DNA from: Serripes groenlandicus
Lineage: Eukaryota; Mollusca; Bivalvia; Cardiida; Cardiidae
DNA: 64,000 bases
NCBI GenBank assembly: GCA_031761405.1
Contig: JASEVX010000008.1
Span: 46,707,419 to 46,771,418, forward strand
Reading direction: 5' to 3'
Part shown: piece by piece, positions 53,496 through 64,000 of the stretch
How positions within the stretch are numbered: the first letter of the stretch is position 1
How the letters are laid out: every line of letters starts with the position of its first letter
Position numbers and translations under genes: made by a program
Notes under the pieces: generated by a model
Told to the model about the DNA's origin: nothing
Databases searched by the model: none
The model's input: only the letters and a program-made list of their open reading frames with translations

Positions 53496-54835
53496 GACCT
53501 TGCAGATATCGTTTTCTATGTAGTGTTGTAAATGAATGTATTGCGTTATTTTGTATGATAATTGTACCATTCAGTAGATTATAACTTAAAGATACACTGT
53601 GCGAATTGTTATTCACTGTTTCCGACTTATCATTAAAAAACAAAGATAGTCTCAAAACTTTCCAAACGTCCCTCGTATTTACACCATTTCACCAGTGTGA
53701 GCAGCGCTCCGCAAACACCTACTATAAAGTATTTGAAACCGGCGTCGATTTAGATCAACCTGCGTATCCACGTCAGAGATGGTTCTCAAGAAACGTCCGT
53801 TTAGTAGTATCCTTGGCCTGTGAGTGTAGACGGGTCGTTTCCGTATGTGTGATACTTACATTAATGTGGACTTTTCCTTGATCACCGCTATATAAAGAGT
53901 TATAGCTTTGTTTTATATCTACCTCGAATCTGGTTGATTTAGCCAGAGACATATACATGTCTCTGATTTAGCCAGTACAGGCAATGTGGGTGTTGAACCC
54001 TTCGACTGATGTAAATGTTTGTGTGAAGTCTGGTTTACCAGGTCAGCCAACACCGTTAACTGTTCAACTCAACATTTTTATATTGGAATTCTAAGAAATA
54101 GCTATAGAATCTTCCAAATGCAAAACGGGAAAAGTCCATTTTAAAGATTCAGTATTTAAGAGGGTACTTGCATCTCGTGTACGTCGCCGAATATTCAATT
54201 CCAATTTGATCACGCCGTTTACTGAATAAGCTACCAGTAATTATTAATCCAAACAAGTGAGACCTTAATATATAACCGCCGGCATGTACCAGCTGATCTG
54301 GATACTTATTGTCGGCTTCTTTTGCTATGGTTTATGTCCTATTCCCCCAAGGTTATTGTTCTTAAAGCCTCCAAATTCAAATTGACATTTAGCCAAATAA
54401 GTCTTGAAACATGACGCCAAGCTTCTTTATATACCTATATAACAACGCTTTGGCGCTGTATGAATGTTTATACTTATATAACAACACTATAGCGCTGCAT
54501 GCAATTTAAGACAACGTACCACTGAGAGGATTTTTATTTATGACAAAAGAAGATTTGAAAGTCATAAAATGTGCTTATATGCATTAGCTTTAAATTCCTC
54601 AGACGTTTTAATTTGTCTGAATGATCTTGATAAAAGATTAAATGCCACAGCGATATTTTTTTTCCATTTTCTTTTTGTGATTTCTTGAACGCTTCTGTCT
54701 GCATCATTAGTTTACTATAATAAAAGAAAATATATACTATTGAATTGGATCATAGTAGATAATACTGATATATTTGTTGATAATACTCAACAATATCAAC
54801 ATGTTCATGACGTTTATGCAAATGTATACATTATT
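53496..54835. other. No gene recognised
   Basis: Unique sequence. GATTTAGCCAG...ATACATGTCTCTGATTTAGCC at about 53935-53972 is a short direct repeat. Confidence 0.35.
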
Positions 54836-54837
54836 AT

Positions 54838-55080
54838 GATCCATGATGTATTTAATAATGGTTCAGTTATGCCCCGTTTTGGACTTAGATAATTAATACA
54901 AAAAAATGTTACCTTGCCTCGGAAACAGTTTAAGATATTCAAATGAAACTTGGTATACATGTTTCTAGGAACAATACGCATATATATACCAAGAAACATA
55001 ACTCTGGCTTTAATAATTATTCAGAAATTCCACCACCTTTTTTACTTAGACAAAACAGACGAGCGTAGCGTTCACACCAT
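54838..55080 (+). repeat. Repeat family G, headless
   Basis: GGTTCAGTTATGCCCCGTTT, TTCAAATGAAACTTGGTATA, CATAACTCTGGCTTTAATAA, AACAGACGAGCGTAGCG. Same order as 48330-48560. Confidence 0.6.
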
Positions 55081-56035
55081 GCACTCTTGCTTATTATTAG
55101 TTAGTTACACAGCGGTCAGGATCAGGTCAATAATGATGGGTTATACCCTTAACGTTAGGGACTAATTGGAATATACGTTCCACAATGCGTTCATTGTATA
55201 ATCCCCCAAACAGATGCCAAGAACCAAAGGGTGTTGGATCTTTAAACGTCGTTTGTTTGACGCTCAAATACAAACAGGACGGCTAAGTTTATTCACATCA
55301 AGGTACAACATGCCTTTCTGTTCTATAACTTTCCTCCATGTTTCAATTAACTATAAACACATGTTTTATTAATTACCTTTTTACATAGAAATCAAAGGCT
55401 TTGTAATGCCTTGATTCATCTACGTGTGTTCCGGCATTTTAGGTTCATTGATAACTGTAACCCAAGCACGCATCACGTACTCATACTAAATTGTCGGCTA
55501 CAATCGAAACTCTCGGATATGGATTATTGAACATGCATGTACATGTTCCAGCAAATTTTCAGCTCACGGATTTGAAAAGATCTAGGAGATAAAAATTCGA
55601 CATTTTTTAACAATGATTTTCAAAATATGTCTGCATTATTATGTTTATGGCCTTTTGATGTTCCATGACGACCAAATCCCATTTAAACCAGACATAAACT
55701 TCGATATCTCGTATATAGATATGATGACTGCCGTATACAGGTCGTCTCAGATTGATTGACCTTTGCGTCAGCCTATCAAAGTGTCGCTTACAAAATACTT
55801 TGGTATAATACAGGTAAGATGATCTATATGAATAAACGGTATAGAGAAGCGGTGATTGTCGAGTGTTCCGATTGTATAGCACGGGCGTTTGTTGTATCTT
55901 GAGATTACATTAGACACAAAAACGAAGCACGTGCTCAAATTAAGAATGTGTGGATGCATCGGTTGGCTAGAGTCTCTGAACTAAACGGTCCGGTGGCGCA
56001 GACTACCACCCAATGGTGTTGTTTAACTCTCTGAA
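55081..56035. other. No gene recognised
   Basis: Unique sequence. Confidence 0.4.
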
Positions 56036-56040
56036 TAGTT

Positions 56041-56350
56041 ACTTACTTACTTGCTTGATTGGGCCAGTTTAAAGCCTTTTTCAACAATTGTTCAGTCATA
56101 CCACGGCGGCCAGTTCATCTCCCCCATGTATTTCCTGTCGTTCGCAAACCAGTAATTCACACGAAAGACTGCCAAAGCAACCAGCTGCTTGCTTTTTCAC
56201 ACATACTGTTAGCCGATTGGTGGAAGAAGAACGACGCTTCTTACAGTGCATTTTGTCAAACTTCAGAAAGATTGTGGGCTGAGCTGGGGTTTAACCTCAC
56301 ACACCCCTAGATTGACAACCCAGCGTCTCTACCGACTGAGCTACCGGTTT
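56041..56350 (-). mobile_element. SINE type S1, full length, minus strand
   Basis: Tail complement at ACTTACTTGCTTGATTGGGC, AAAGCCTTTTTCAACAATTG, CATACCACGGCGGCCAGTTC; head complement GAGCTGGGGTTTAACCTC (B box decayed), ACCGACTGAGCTACCGG (A box). Confidence 0.8.
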
Positions 56351-56555
56351 TCTCTAAATCATTCGGTTGTAAAACCGTGGATGGAGTCAGATCATAACCA
56401 GCTGCACGATGAATAATTACCACTTAGTTCGTTAACCCCTGTCGAGAATTATTTCATTGTCTATTATAAAGTTCCGGGGAATTACTGTAAAAAACCGCTG
56501 GTGGTGTGACAGTATGGTGGTCTAAGTGGACCACTAGACAACATACACTGTAATC

Positions 56556-56752
56556 AGAGGTCCTGATAAGGAGGGGTATTCAGCTCTTTTCCCCACAATT
56601 TCTCTCTCATTATTAAAGCAAACCCTATGTTGTGGGTACTCAAAAGAATCGTCTCACTGACACGATTCTTTTGAGTACCCACAACATAGGGTTTAAGAGT
56701 CAAATAAGGATTTTAGAACATGCAGAACGCCCCTTATCTAGAGTCCTGATTT
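56556..56752. mobile_element. MITE family D, complete
   Basis: GAGGTCCTGATAAGGAGGGG ... AACCCTATGTTGTGGGTACT, CAAAAGAATCGTCTCACTGA, CACGATTCTTTTGAGTACCC, ACAACATAGGGTTT ... CCCCTTATCTAGAGTCCT. Best copy for defining the family: ends are inverted repeats and the centre is a 75-bp near-perfect hairpin. Confidence 0.9.
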
Positions 56753-56758
56753 AGTCTG

Positions 56759-56856
56759 TTGATAAATTTGAAAACATGCTTCAATCATCGTTTGCTGCCG
56801 AGGCATCAAAATGCGTCTGTATTAGGAGCGAAAGTATTAGATATCTCTATTTTTAT
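56759..56856 (-). mobile_element. A-type MITE fragment
   Basis: GAAAACATGCTTCAATCATC, GTTTGCTGCCGAGGCATCAA, AATGCGTCTGTATTAGGAGC follow the family A right side. Confidence 0.4.
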
Positions 56857-57790
56857 TTGGTATCCACTAGTAGAAAAATATATATTTGGTGGTTTAATAT
56901 TTTACTGTTAGTTATTCTACACTTCGCACTTTACAAACATATACTATACAATGGTTTGCGTTTTTGTTTTTGCTTGAAGTATTTGGTGTTTACGCCGTTT
57001 CAAACAGCACTCCATCTGAATCAGGCTGATTAAACGCTTAATCTTGCAGCTGCAGGGTCTGGAACTATTAAACTATGAAAACGTTTATCAGTGCTCAGAT
57101 ATGAACTCCATGCTCCAAATAAGGCGTCTGATTGGTCAATTTGGAGAACAAACTTGCTCCTGGTCAATTAGATACTTGAGAACAAATTCTGAACACAGAT
57201 TCATTTGTCATAGTTTTGGAGCTTGATCTATGGGTTATGCGTGATAAAGGACAACCTACAATAAGCGAGTTGTGGCTCTGTTGATACCTTTTAATAATTT
57301 ACTTACAATAAGTAGCAAGATATTACAAATTTTGGGAAGCATTTTGTGCATAACATAAAATAAATATATCATTATGTAAATCTACTTCTATCAAAGTATT
57401 AAACACGTCCGCTCCGCCCTTTTCCTTGATGTATCTGGTGAAATGGTGTTTAAAGGAGACAAAGGCGTGCGATTGGAAGATGAGTAATGCATAGTACTAA
57501 TGATAATACTAATGATAATGGTGCAACGTGCAACTAAATACGATGAACAGAATATGACAATAAACCATGCACGTGCTGATGCAATTCTGTCGTGAGCACA
57601 TATTGCATCCATCACTTTTTGGATGTATTCTAACGGTAACAAACTTAAACCAGCATGCAGTCAATGAAATACGTGACACTAAATCGTGTATAAATAAGAA
57701 CCACTCAATACCTACAAGAGTGTAAGACTGTAAGACTGCAAGAAACATACTTCGATCAGCAGCGCGCTATTTAGTCCTACATGTACATCG
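56857..57790. other. No gene recognised
   Basis: Unique; GGCGTCTGATTGGTCAATTT near 57123 is a phrase common in dispersed repeats of bivalves. Confidence 0.35.
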
Positions 57791-57797
57791 TATAGTC

Positions 57798-58030
57798 GGA
57801 ATCCGCTTTGGTCGAGTGGTTAGCGTCGGGGATTTCGAAACCAGGTGTCCCGGGTTCGATCCCCAGTCGCGGCATTACGGTCATGGTGGAGTGCCCTCGA
57901 GCAAGGCACATTTTCTAGCCTAGTACTGGTTTGTTTACCCAGGGATCATGAATGAGTGAACTGTCGCCGTCATATACTGAAATAATGTTGAAAGCGGCGT
58001 AAAACCCCAATAAATAAATAGATGAATAAA
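57798..58030 (+). mobile_element. SINE type S2, full length
   Basis: GGAATCCGCTTTGGTCGAGT, B box CGGGTTCGATCCCCAGTCGC, GTGGAGTGCCCTCGAGCAAG, CTGTCGCCGTCATATACTGA, AAGCGGCGTAAAACCCC and (AAAT)n. Confidence 0.85.
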
Positions 58031-58059
58031 CATCGTATAATAAAAATACCATTAAAACA

Positions 58060-58192
58060 ATTTGTCTTACGAAAAGCAGCAAGTTGCTTGGAAAGACTGG
58101 TGTGTGTACAGTGTAGGGGAACTGGTCGCCGTGATAGGACCGCACAGTGTTGTTAACAGCAATAACCCCCAATCAATCAATCAATAAATATA
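58060..58192 (+). mobile_element. SINE type S1, 5'-truncated
   Basis: CGAAAAGCAGCAAGTTGCTT, GGTCGCCGTGATAGGACCGC, CCCCCAATCAATCAATC. Confidence 0.75.
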
Positions 58193-58244
58193 TGTAATAT
58201 TCTTTTAATCCTCGTCATGTACACAACACGAACACGCAATAAGC

Positions 58245-58372
58245 GAAGGTGTAAAATATTGAATGAAGTTGAAAGTATAGTGGCAAAAAGGGGACATCAA
58301 TTTCTTCTTTTTTTAGAATGTTTTCGAAGTCATCTGCTGCAGATTCGTCAAAATGCGTCTGAAAATTAAGAA
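58245..58372 (-). mobile_element. A-type MITE fragment
   Basis: GTTGAAAGTATAGTGGCAAA, AAGTCATCTGCTGCAGATTC, CAAAATGCGTCTG. Left end absent. Confidence 0.5.
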
Positions 58373-59740
58373 GGAATCAAGACAAAATAGTTCCCCGGCG
58401 TATCTCTCATTTGCAATGTTACTACACCGTACAATAATTGGTACTCGTACGGGAAATATGTAATTTAATTACAATGGTATTTGCTTAGACTGGAAAACAT
58501 ATCAGTCTACGATTGTTCGTGGAGTTCGAGATTATTTGGCGACGTTGTGTATTAGCCGTTTCCCGCGTCGGCAATTCAATGGATCATTTGAATGGTTTTA
58601 GGGTATTTTTTATGACGTTGGCAATGTTAATGCGTATATATGAATTATATATTGAACGCTTTTAGGATAAAGGTTTTTTTTTCCCATCAACAGCATGGAT
58701 ATTAAAATGAAAATAGTTAAAAACATTAGGTTTCCTTTTTCTAAACAGGTAATTTAATTACTAAGAAGAAGTATAAAGGAAATAAACCGAAAACAAAATT
58801 GAAAAATTAACAAAGAAAAACACGAACGCAGTACTTATTTTTTCTGTTTAAGTGTGTGGTGTAATTGTTAAAATTTCAAAGGCATATCAATGCACTTACG
58901 TCGTTTAAATCCCGAGATAGACCTATTAAAAAACATGTTTAGATGAATTTGAAGGACACGGACATTTTTTTGTACGGTATATTTCACCATTTCAACATAA
59001 TTTCAGTTTTATCTTGGCGACAGTTCACTAAGTCATGATCCCTAGGTAACCAAACCAGTACGGAAAGCCTGGTTCAAAATTCTTAATGCTAATCGCTTGG
59101 CCGTGATGAATTCAATGAAGCAGACATATTAGTATATAATTGATGTCTTTTTATTATTATTTTCAATAACTACAGAGTTTGCTATTATTCATTTAACTGA
59201 ATGTCCTTACACTATTTGATAAAATGCACAAAGGCAAACTTTTAACCTAGACCGGAGACATTACTACAACGACAATATATAAAAGGTACTCGACAGCGGA
59301 TCCTGCAATGGGCCTCAGATATGAGAAAGCCAATCATTCATATAAAACAATTCATTAAGTCTGAAACGAACCAACACAGTGGTTGACACAAATTAATGCT
59401 GGTACTAAAAAGAAAGCAATCGAGAACGTAACAAAAACAAAAGAAGTTACTTGGAATAATAAACAAAAATGTTTCTTAGATACCTAAGCACACCCAAGGG
59501 AAATCTGTTATGTCTTTAAGCTGTGTTTATTCTGCGAATCCAAATTTGGTGTCTATCTTCATAGTTTCTAATTCGTTGAGTCAATTTCACAGAGGCGTAA
59601 ATGCGACCCGTTCCTATATATATCTACGTTTCCCCGGAATTAAGACATTAAGTTGTCCAATTACACTTGGAAACTGTTTTAGAATAGTAAATAGGTCGGA
59701 TGTATCGCTATTCTTGCCGAAATGCGGTTCAGTACATGCC
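58373..59740. other. No gene recognised
   Basis: Unique AT-rich DNA; a 78-codon frame at 59510-59746 lacks any recognised motif. CCAAACCAGTACGGAAAGCC near 59050 may be an S2 SINE relic on the minus strand (ATCTTGGCGACAGTTCACTA at 59012). Confidence 0.35.
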
Positions 59741-59745
59741 CATTA

Positions 59746-60219
59746 GCGTCAAATTACACCAAATACATCCGCAGCCATGCTGATCGACAGCAAAGTAGTC
59801 CTTAAAAAAAATGTGTGCGTCTGTCTAATTGAGTGTATATGTTCACCAGAATGCATTGAATATATGGAGTGAAGTTTAAATTCATTGTTATTATTTCTAG
59901 GATGTACTGGAACTGATTGATTTGATCATTTTTAGTAGTTTGACCTTGTTTTAAAGTGAAAGTTCAGTATGTGACAAACAAGATTCGTCCCAGCCCGATT
60001 TCGTTCAAAATGACGTTAACCATCTTCGCGGGGGTGAATTTGTTTCTTGCATAATACATAACCCTAATTATTTTGTTTTAGAGCTTAAATGTAACTATTG
60101 TCAATGATATAGGGTGTTTGTTCTACATGTCAAACGTTTAGAAAGTCTGACAATTGAGGGTTAAAACTGGTTGATTTACATGGAAACGAAGAGGAAATTT
60201 AATTATTGTATGGTGACCT
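59746..60219 (-). repeat. Interspersed repeat family R, minus strand
   Basis: Plus strand reads GTCAAATTACACCAAATACA ... TATTTCTAGGATGTACTGGA ... CCCGATTTCGTTCAAAATGA ... TTATTGTATGGTGACC, the reverse order of the copies at 15757 and 44540. Confidence 0.75.
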
Positions 60220-60357
60220 TAGGGAATTACATGTACACGTACCGATTGGTGTTAAGTATGTGCCACACTATCAGAAACAATCTAGCCAGCACATCCACGC
60301 CGTTTTATCAGGCAAAATAATATCGACTGTCCGTCTTAACAATTTTATCTTCAGGTC

Positions 60358-60408
60358 GCATTTTACCAAATAAATTCCTTCTTTGTTTAAATCTACCAGT
60401 TTCAAGGC
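60358..60408 (+). repeat. Family R fragment
   Basis: TTTTACCAAATAAATTCCTT then CTTTGTTTAAATCTACCAGT match the start of family R. Confidence 0.5.
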
Positions 60409-60409
60409 T

Positions 60410-61100
60410 ATTTGGCAGATCAGCAAAAATACAAGTTTCGCACATTACCTGATATTTTGTATTTAACTAGACTGTTGGTACTTAGCAGTGCTAGAGGGAC
60501 ATTGCATTGTTTTTGCTTATGAATTGTTATGATTTATTTTCAGTTTTACCACATGAAAACACTCCCTACAACCAATGTACTCAATATGATACCATAAAGA
60601 GTGTCAATATTAATCTGGCTGTTGTCGTTTCTGAACCAAGACAGTACAGCCGCGGATCTATTTGGCGTCATTTCACCTTAATGTTCTTAAATCTAACTGC
60701 ATGACTAATTCAAATACAAACCTTGACACATCCATTAAAATCAGCATTGAAAGTGTTATGAAAATTACTTAATATTCTGACGCAAGCCTTTATGTAATCT
60801 CATTAAAATTGGAACAAACTTCTTTGCTGTGTGTTTATTGATATACGAGTTATGGTACGGTTTTGAAGAGATTAGCATTTATTATATGCCTGTACATTTT
60901 CCGGTGGAAATACATGCAGATTGACATGCGCAAATACACCACGACAGATTAAAATTCCGTATCTACATGCGGTGTAAATACAAGATTGTGACGTCAGACA
61001 GTGCGCGGAATACTTTCAGCGAGGTATCCCCAATAAACAATGTATTGAATCTGTATATTTAATAGTTTTTTCGCTCTTCATAGATCGTAGGTATATAATA
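60410..61100. other. No gene recognised; one CRE-like TGACGTCA
   Basis: Unique sequence. A perfect TGACGTCA palindrome at 60989-60996 is noted, but no start site is seen nearby. Confidence 0.35.
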
Positions 61101-61103
61101 AAA

Positions 61104-61266
61104 GGAATATTACGTTGCGGGAGCGATAAATGGGTACGTATTGCACGACTCGTAGCGTGGGAAAATCCATATCTTACTCGACCTTCGGTCTCGTAAGATA
61201 TCGATTTTTCCACGCTACTTGTCGTGCAATACAAACCCTTTTATCGCTCCCGCAACGTAATATTCC
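61104..61266. mobile_element. Fold-back element with 74-bp arms
   Basis: Left arm 61104-61177 (GGAATATTACGTTGCGGGAG ... ATATCTTAC) pairs with right arm 61193-61266 (GTAAGATATC ... CTCCCGCAACGTAATATTCC) around a 15-nt loop containing GACCTTCGGTC. A few mismatches. Single copy in the window. Confidence 0.8.
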
Positions 61267-61364
61267 GTATATATACATTATTTTTTTTAAAATGTTTACA
61301 TATAAAGTGAATACCAGGCTGTATACAGGATTCATAAGAAGAGAAAAAAAGTAAGATAGAGAAG

Positions 61365-61594
61365 AATTTATTTATTTATTTATAGGGGTTTTACGCCGTT
61401 TTCAACATTATTTCAGTTATATCACGGCGACAGTTCACTTATTCGTGATCCCTGGGTAAAAAAAAACAGTACTAGGCTAGAAAATGTGCCTTGCCAAAGG
61501 GCACTCCACCATGACCGTAGTGCCGCGACTGGGGATCGAACCCGGGACACCTGGTCTCGAAATCCCCGACGCTAACCACTCGACCACTGCGGAT
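61365..61594 (-). mobile_element. SINE type S2, full length, minus strand
   Basis: (TTTA)n tail, GGTTTTACGCCGTTTTCAAC, ATCACGGCGACAGTTCACTT, TGCCTTGCCAAAGGGCACTC, GGGGATCGAACCCGGGACAC, GCTAACCACTCGACCACTGC. Confidence 0.85.
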
Positions 61595-61828
61595 GAGAGA
61601 GAGAAGAAAGACAAAAGAACAAAACAAAATTAAAATCATATAAAATATAAAATCTAGATTGAGAAGGACATTTTCCATTAAAGAAAATAAGTGTTTTATG
61701 AGTATGTCCGGGCATTGAAATATGATCATTGCAGATTTAATAACCACTGAAACGCCGAGATATTGCTGAAATTGCGGGTTTTTTCGCTGTCTTTTTTCAT
61801 CATAAAAATTAATAAGAATTGTTGAATC
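61595..61828. other. No gene recognised
   Basis: Unique AT-rich spacer between an S2 SINE and a family A MITE. Confidence 0.4.
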
Positions 61829-61830
61829 AT

Positions 61831-62063
61831 TTAACCCTTTCCCTCATACGACAATTCTGCAGCAGACGACTTTGAACATATTTTGTCAAAAAAATAGAAA
61901 ATCTCTATAATTGAAGGGATAACATATCACTAAAACTGGAAAACATTGTGACAAAAGGAGAAATTGCTCTTTTTGAGCAATTTCTTCTTTTGCCACTATG
62001 TTTTCAAAAAAGCCGTCTGCTGCAGAGGGCGTCAGAAAGCGTCTATATGAGGGAAAGTGTTAA
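61831..62063 (+). mobile_element. TTAA-MITE family A, complete
   Basis: TTAACCCTTTCCCTCATACG to GAGGGAAAGTGTTAA; good reference for the plus orientation: CATACGACAATTCTGCAGCA, AAAATCTCTATAATTGAAGG, hairpin AGAAATTGCTC/GAGCAATTTCTTC, CGTCTGCTGCAGAGGGCGTC. Confidence 0.9.
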
Positions 62064-62156
62064 TAACTAAAAGGAAAACAATGCAGATTTCAGGTGAAAC
62101 AGTTCGTTACGTGCTGACTCCTTTGAATATGTATTGTTTGCAACTGAAAGGGTTAA
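62060..62156 (+). mobile_element. Family B half-copy abutting family A
   Basis: TTAATAACTAAAAGGAAAAC, GCAGATTTCAGGTGAAACAG, TATTGTTTGCAACTGAAAGG, GTTAA. Only the hairpin and a short right end remain; the left half is missing and the shared TTAA is the join. Confidence 0.7.
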
Positions 62157-62429
62157 ATGACTTTAAACTCATTAAACTAAACTGCATACGTTTCGATCTG
62201 GCATGTTCCTGAAGTAGTTTAATGAAACAAGCTCGAGAGAAACCAGAGACTAATCTTCAAGTAAACGAATTTCCAAGTATTTCAATTTAAAAGATTCGAA
62301 ACTGCAAATAGGGTAATTGGTAAAATTGGTTCACTGTAAGATTAAATACAAAAATAAAGCGGGTCTCAAAGTAATATAATAACAGGACTAAGACACATGT
62401 TTATGATCGGTGTGTTTGTTTGTTTGTAT

Positions 62430-62660
62430 TTAACCGTTTCCCGCATACGACAAATCTGCAGCAGACGACTTTGAAAAAGTCTAGGCAAAAACACAGAAAA
62501 TCACTTTAAATAAATGAACAATCATTGAATAGAGTTGAAAACATGGTGACAAAAGGAGAAATTGCTCGTTTTGAACAATTTCTTCTTTTGTCGCCATGTT
62601 TTCAAGAAGTCGTCTGCTGTAGAGGCGTCAGAAAGTGTCTATATGAGGGAAAAGGTTTAA
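62430..62660 (+). mobile_element. TTAA-MITE family A, complete
   Basis: TTAACCGTTTCCCGCATACG to GAGGGAAAAGGTTTAA; hairpin AGAAATTGCTCGTTTTGAAC/AATTTCTTCTTTTGTCGCC. Confidence 0.9.
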
Positions 62661-62667
62661 ACTCTAA

Positions 62668-62853
62668 TTAATCAATCGTACGACTGTCAACTTTCGCGAA
62701 CTGTACGACCAGCGCGGCGTTGGAGATGAGACTGCAACTCCTCACATTCTGAATGAAAATGTTCCCTGTTCGCCTTTGGATAATGAAAACATTCTGGATG
62801 TTTCCATAAAAAGCAATAAAAAGCGCCTTCTACAAAATAGCCGACATTTATAA
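62668..62853 (+). CDS. Exon-like open block, 61 codons ending at TAA
   Basis: No ATG. The translation has balanced protein-like composition (VNFRELYDQRGVGDETATPH ... NVPCSPLDNENILDVSIKSN) and ends RLLQNSRHL then stop. It starts right after a family A MITE. It may be a terminal exon, a gene relic or chance; no acceptor with a good pyrimidine tract is visible. Confidence 0.2.
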   Translation, partial: LINRTTVNFRELYDQRGVGDETATPHILNENVPCSPLDNENILDVSIKSNKKRLLQNSRHL

Positions 62854-63040
62854 ATTACTTCCAAGTTATTGACGTGTTTGTGAGATTCCTTGATTTACGC
62901 TATGATACTTAAAACCAAAATGTTTATCAAGAAAAGCAAGCCAGTGCTACACAAAATTACATCAGCGCAGCATCACTTCTGATTGCTCATTGGATCAATC
63001 AGAATGGTTGCTACGCTGTTTTCAAAAGATAAATCCGTTA

Positions 63041-63987
<947 letters not shown>

Positions 63988-64000
63988 GAAGTACCATCCA

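Overview
This window looks like intergenic or intronic DNA from a bivalve mollusc, probably a heterodont clam or mussel. Reasons: it is AT-rich; it is full of short interspersed elements whose heads carry tRNA-like B boxes and whose tails end in CGGCGTTAAACCC plus (CAAT)n, a style typical of bivalve SINEs; it holds molluscan-type GCTCGTCTG/(GTC)n and CTACTGGCCAAAGGCCAG repeats; and it is dense in small hairpin transposons and minisatellites. There are no bacterial operons, rRNAs, CRISPR arrays or free-standing tRNA genes. The species is inferred from repeat style, not proven.

Only one long open reading frame is convincing: 21709-23289 (+), 526 codons, intronless, probably a divergent PIN/FEN1-XPG-like nuclease. 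Its first ATG and first 16 codons lie inside half of a MITE. The ORF sits in a 3.1 kb block that splits another copy of the same MITE, with TTTT on both sides. Three pieces of possible host genes are weaker: a TATA box, start codon and donor with a matching downstream acceptor on the minus strand (25253 to 24574), two in-frame exon-like blocks on the minus strand (52265-52110 and 51897-51798), and a 61-codon exon-like block at 62668-62853 (+).

The rest is mostly repeats. Families A, B and C are 210-230 bp MITEs bounded by TTAA, with ends of the type TTAA-CYCTTTC...GAAAGRG-TTAA and a long central hairpin; B and C share hairpin sequence. They nest in each other at TTAA (A in C near 17016, B in A near 34849), so they probably use a TTAA-specific transposase (piggyBac- or Kolobok-like), for which no gene is visible here. 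Family D is a near-perfect hairpin MITE (ATCGTCTCACTGAGACGAT core). Family E is a 255-280 bp element with GAGCCGTCCCGCGAGAAAAC ends and an unstable G-run. Three SINE types (S1, S2, S3) have different tRNA-like heads but a common tail. Family R is a roughly 480 bp repeat of unknown class, in three copies plus a fragment.

Layout: 1-6.7 kb SINEs, MITEs and a 14-bp minisatellite; 7.4-11.4 kb mostly unique DNA with a 97-bp tandem array; 11.4-20.6 kb dense MITEs; 20.8-25.3 kb the nuclease-like ORF block and the putative promoter; 26-38 kb mixed repeats, with the 28-bp minisatellite at 30.1-30.9 kb; 37-45 kb E elements, SINEs and R; 46-56 kb SINEs, B/C/D MITEs and 33-bp and 4-bp arrays; 56-64 kb mostly unique DNA with D, S2, a fold-back element, A copies, and a terminal 879-bp inverted-repeat element filled with GAGATATCTC motifs and (CT)n.
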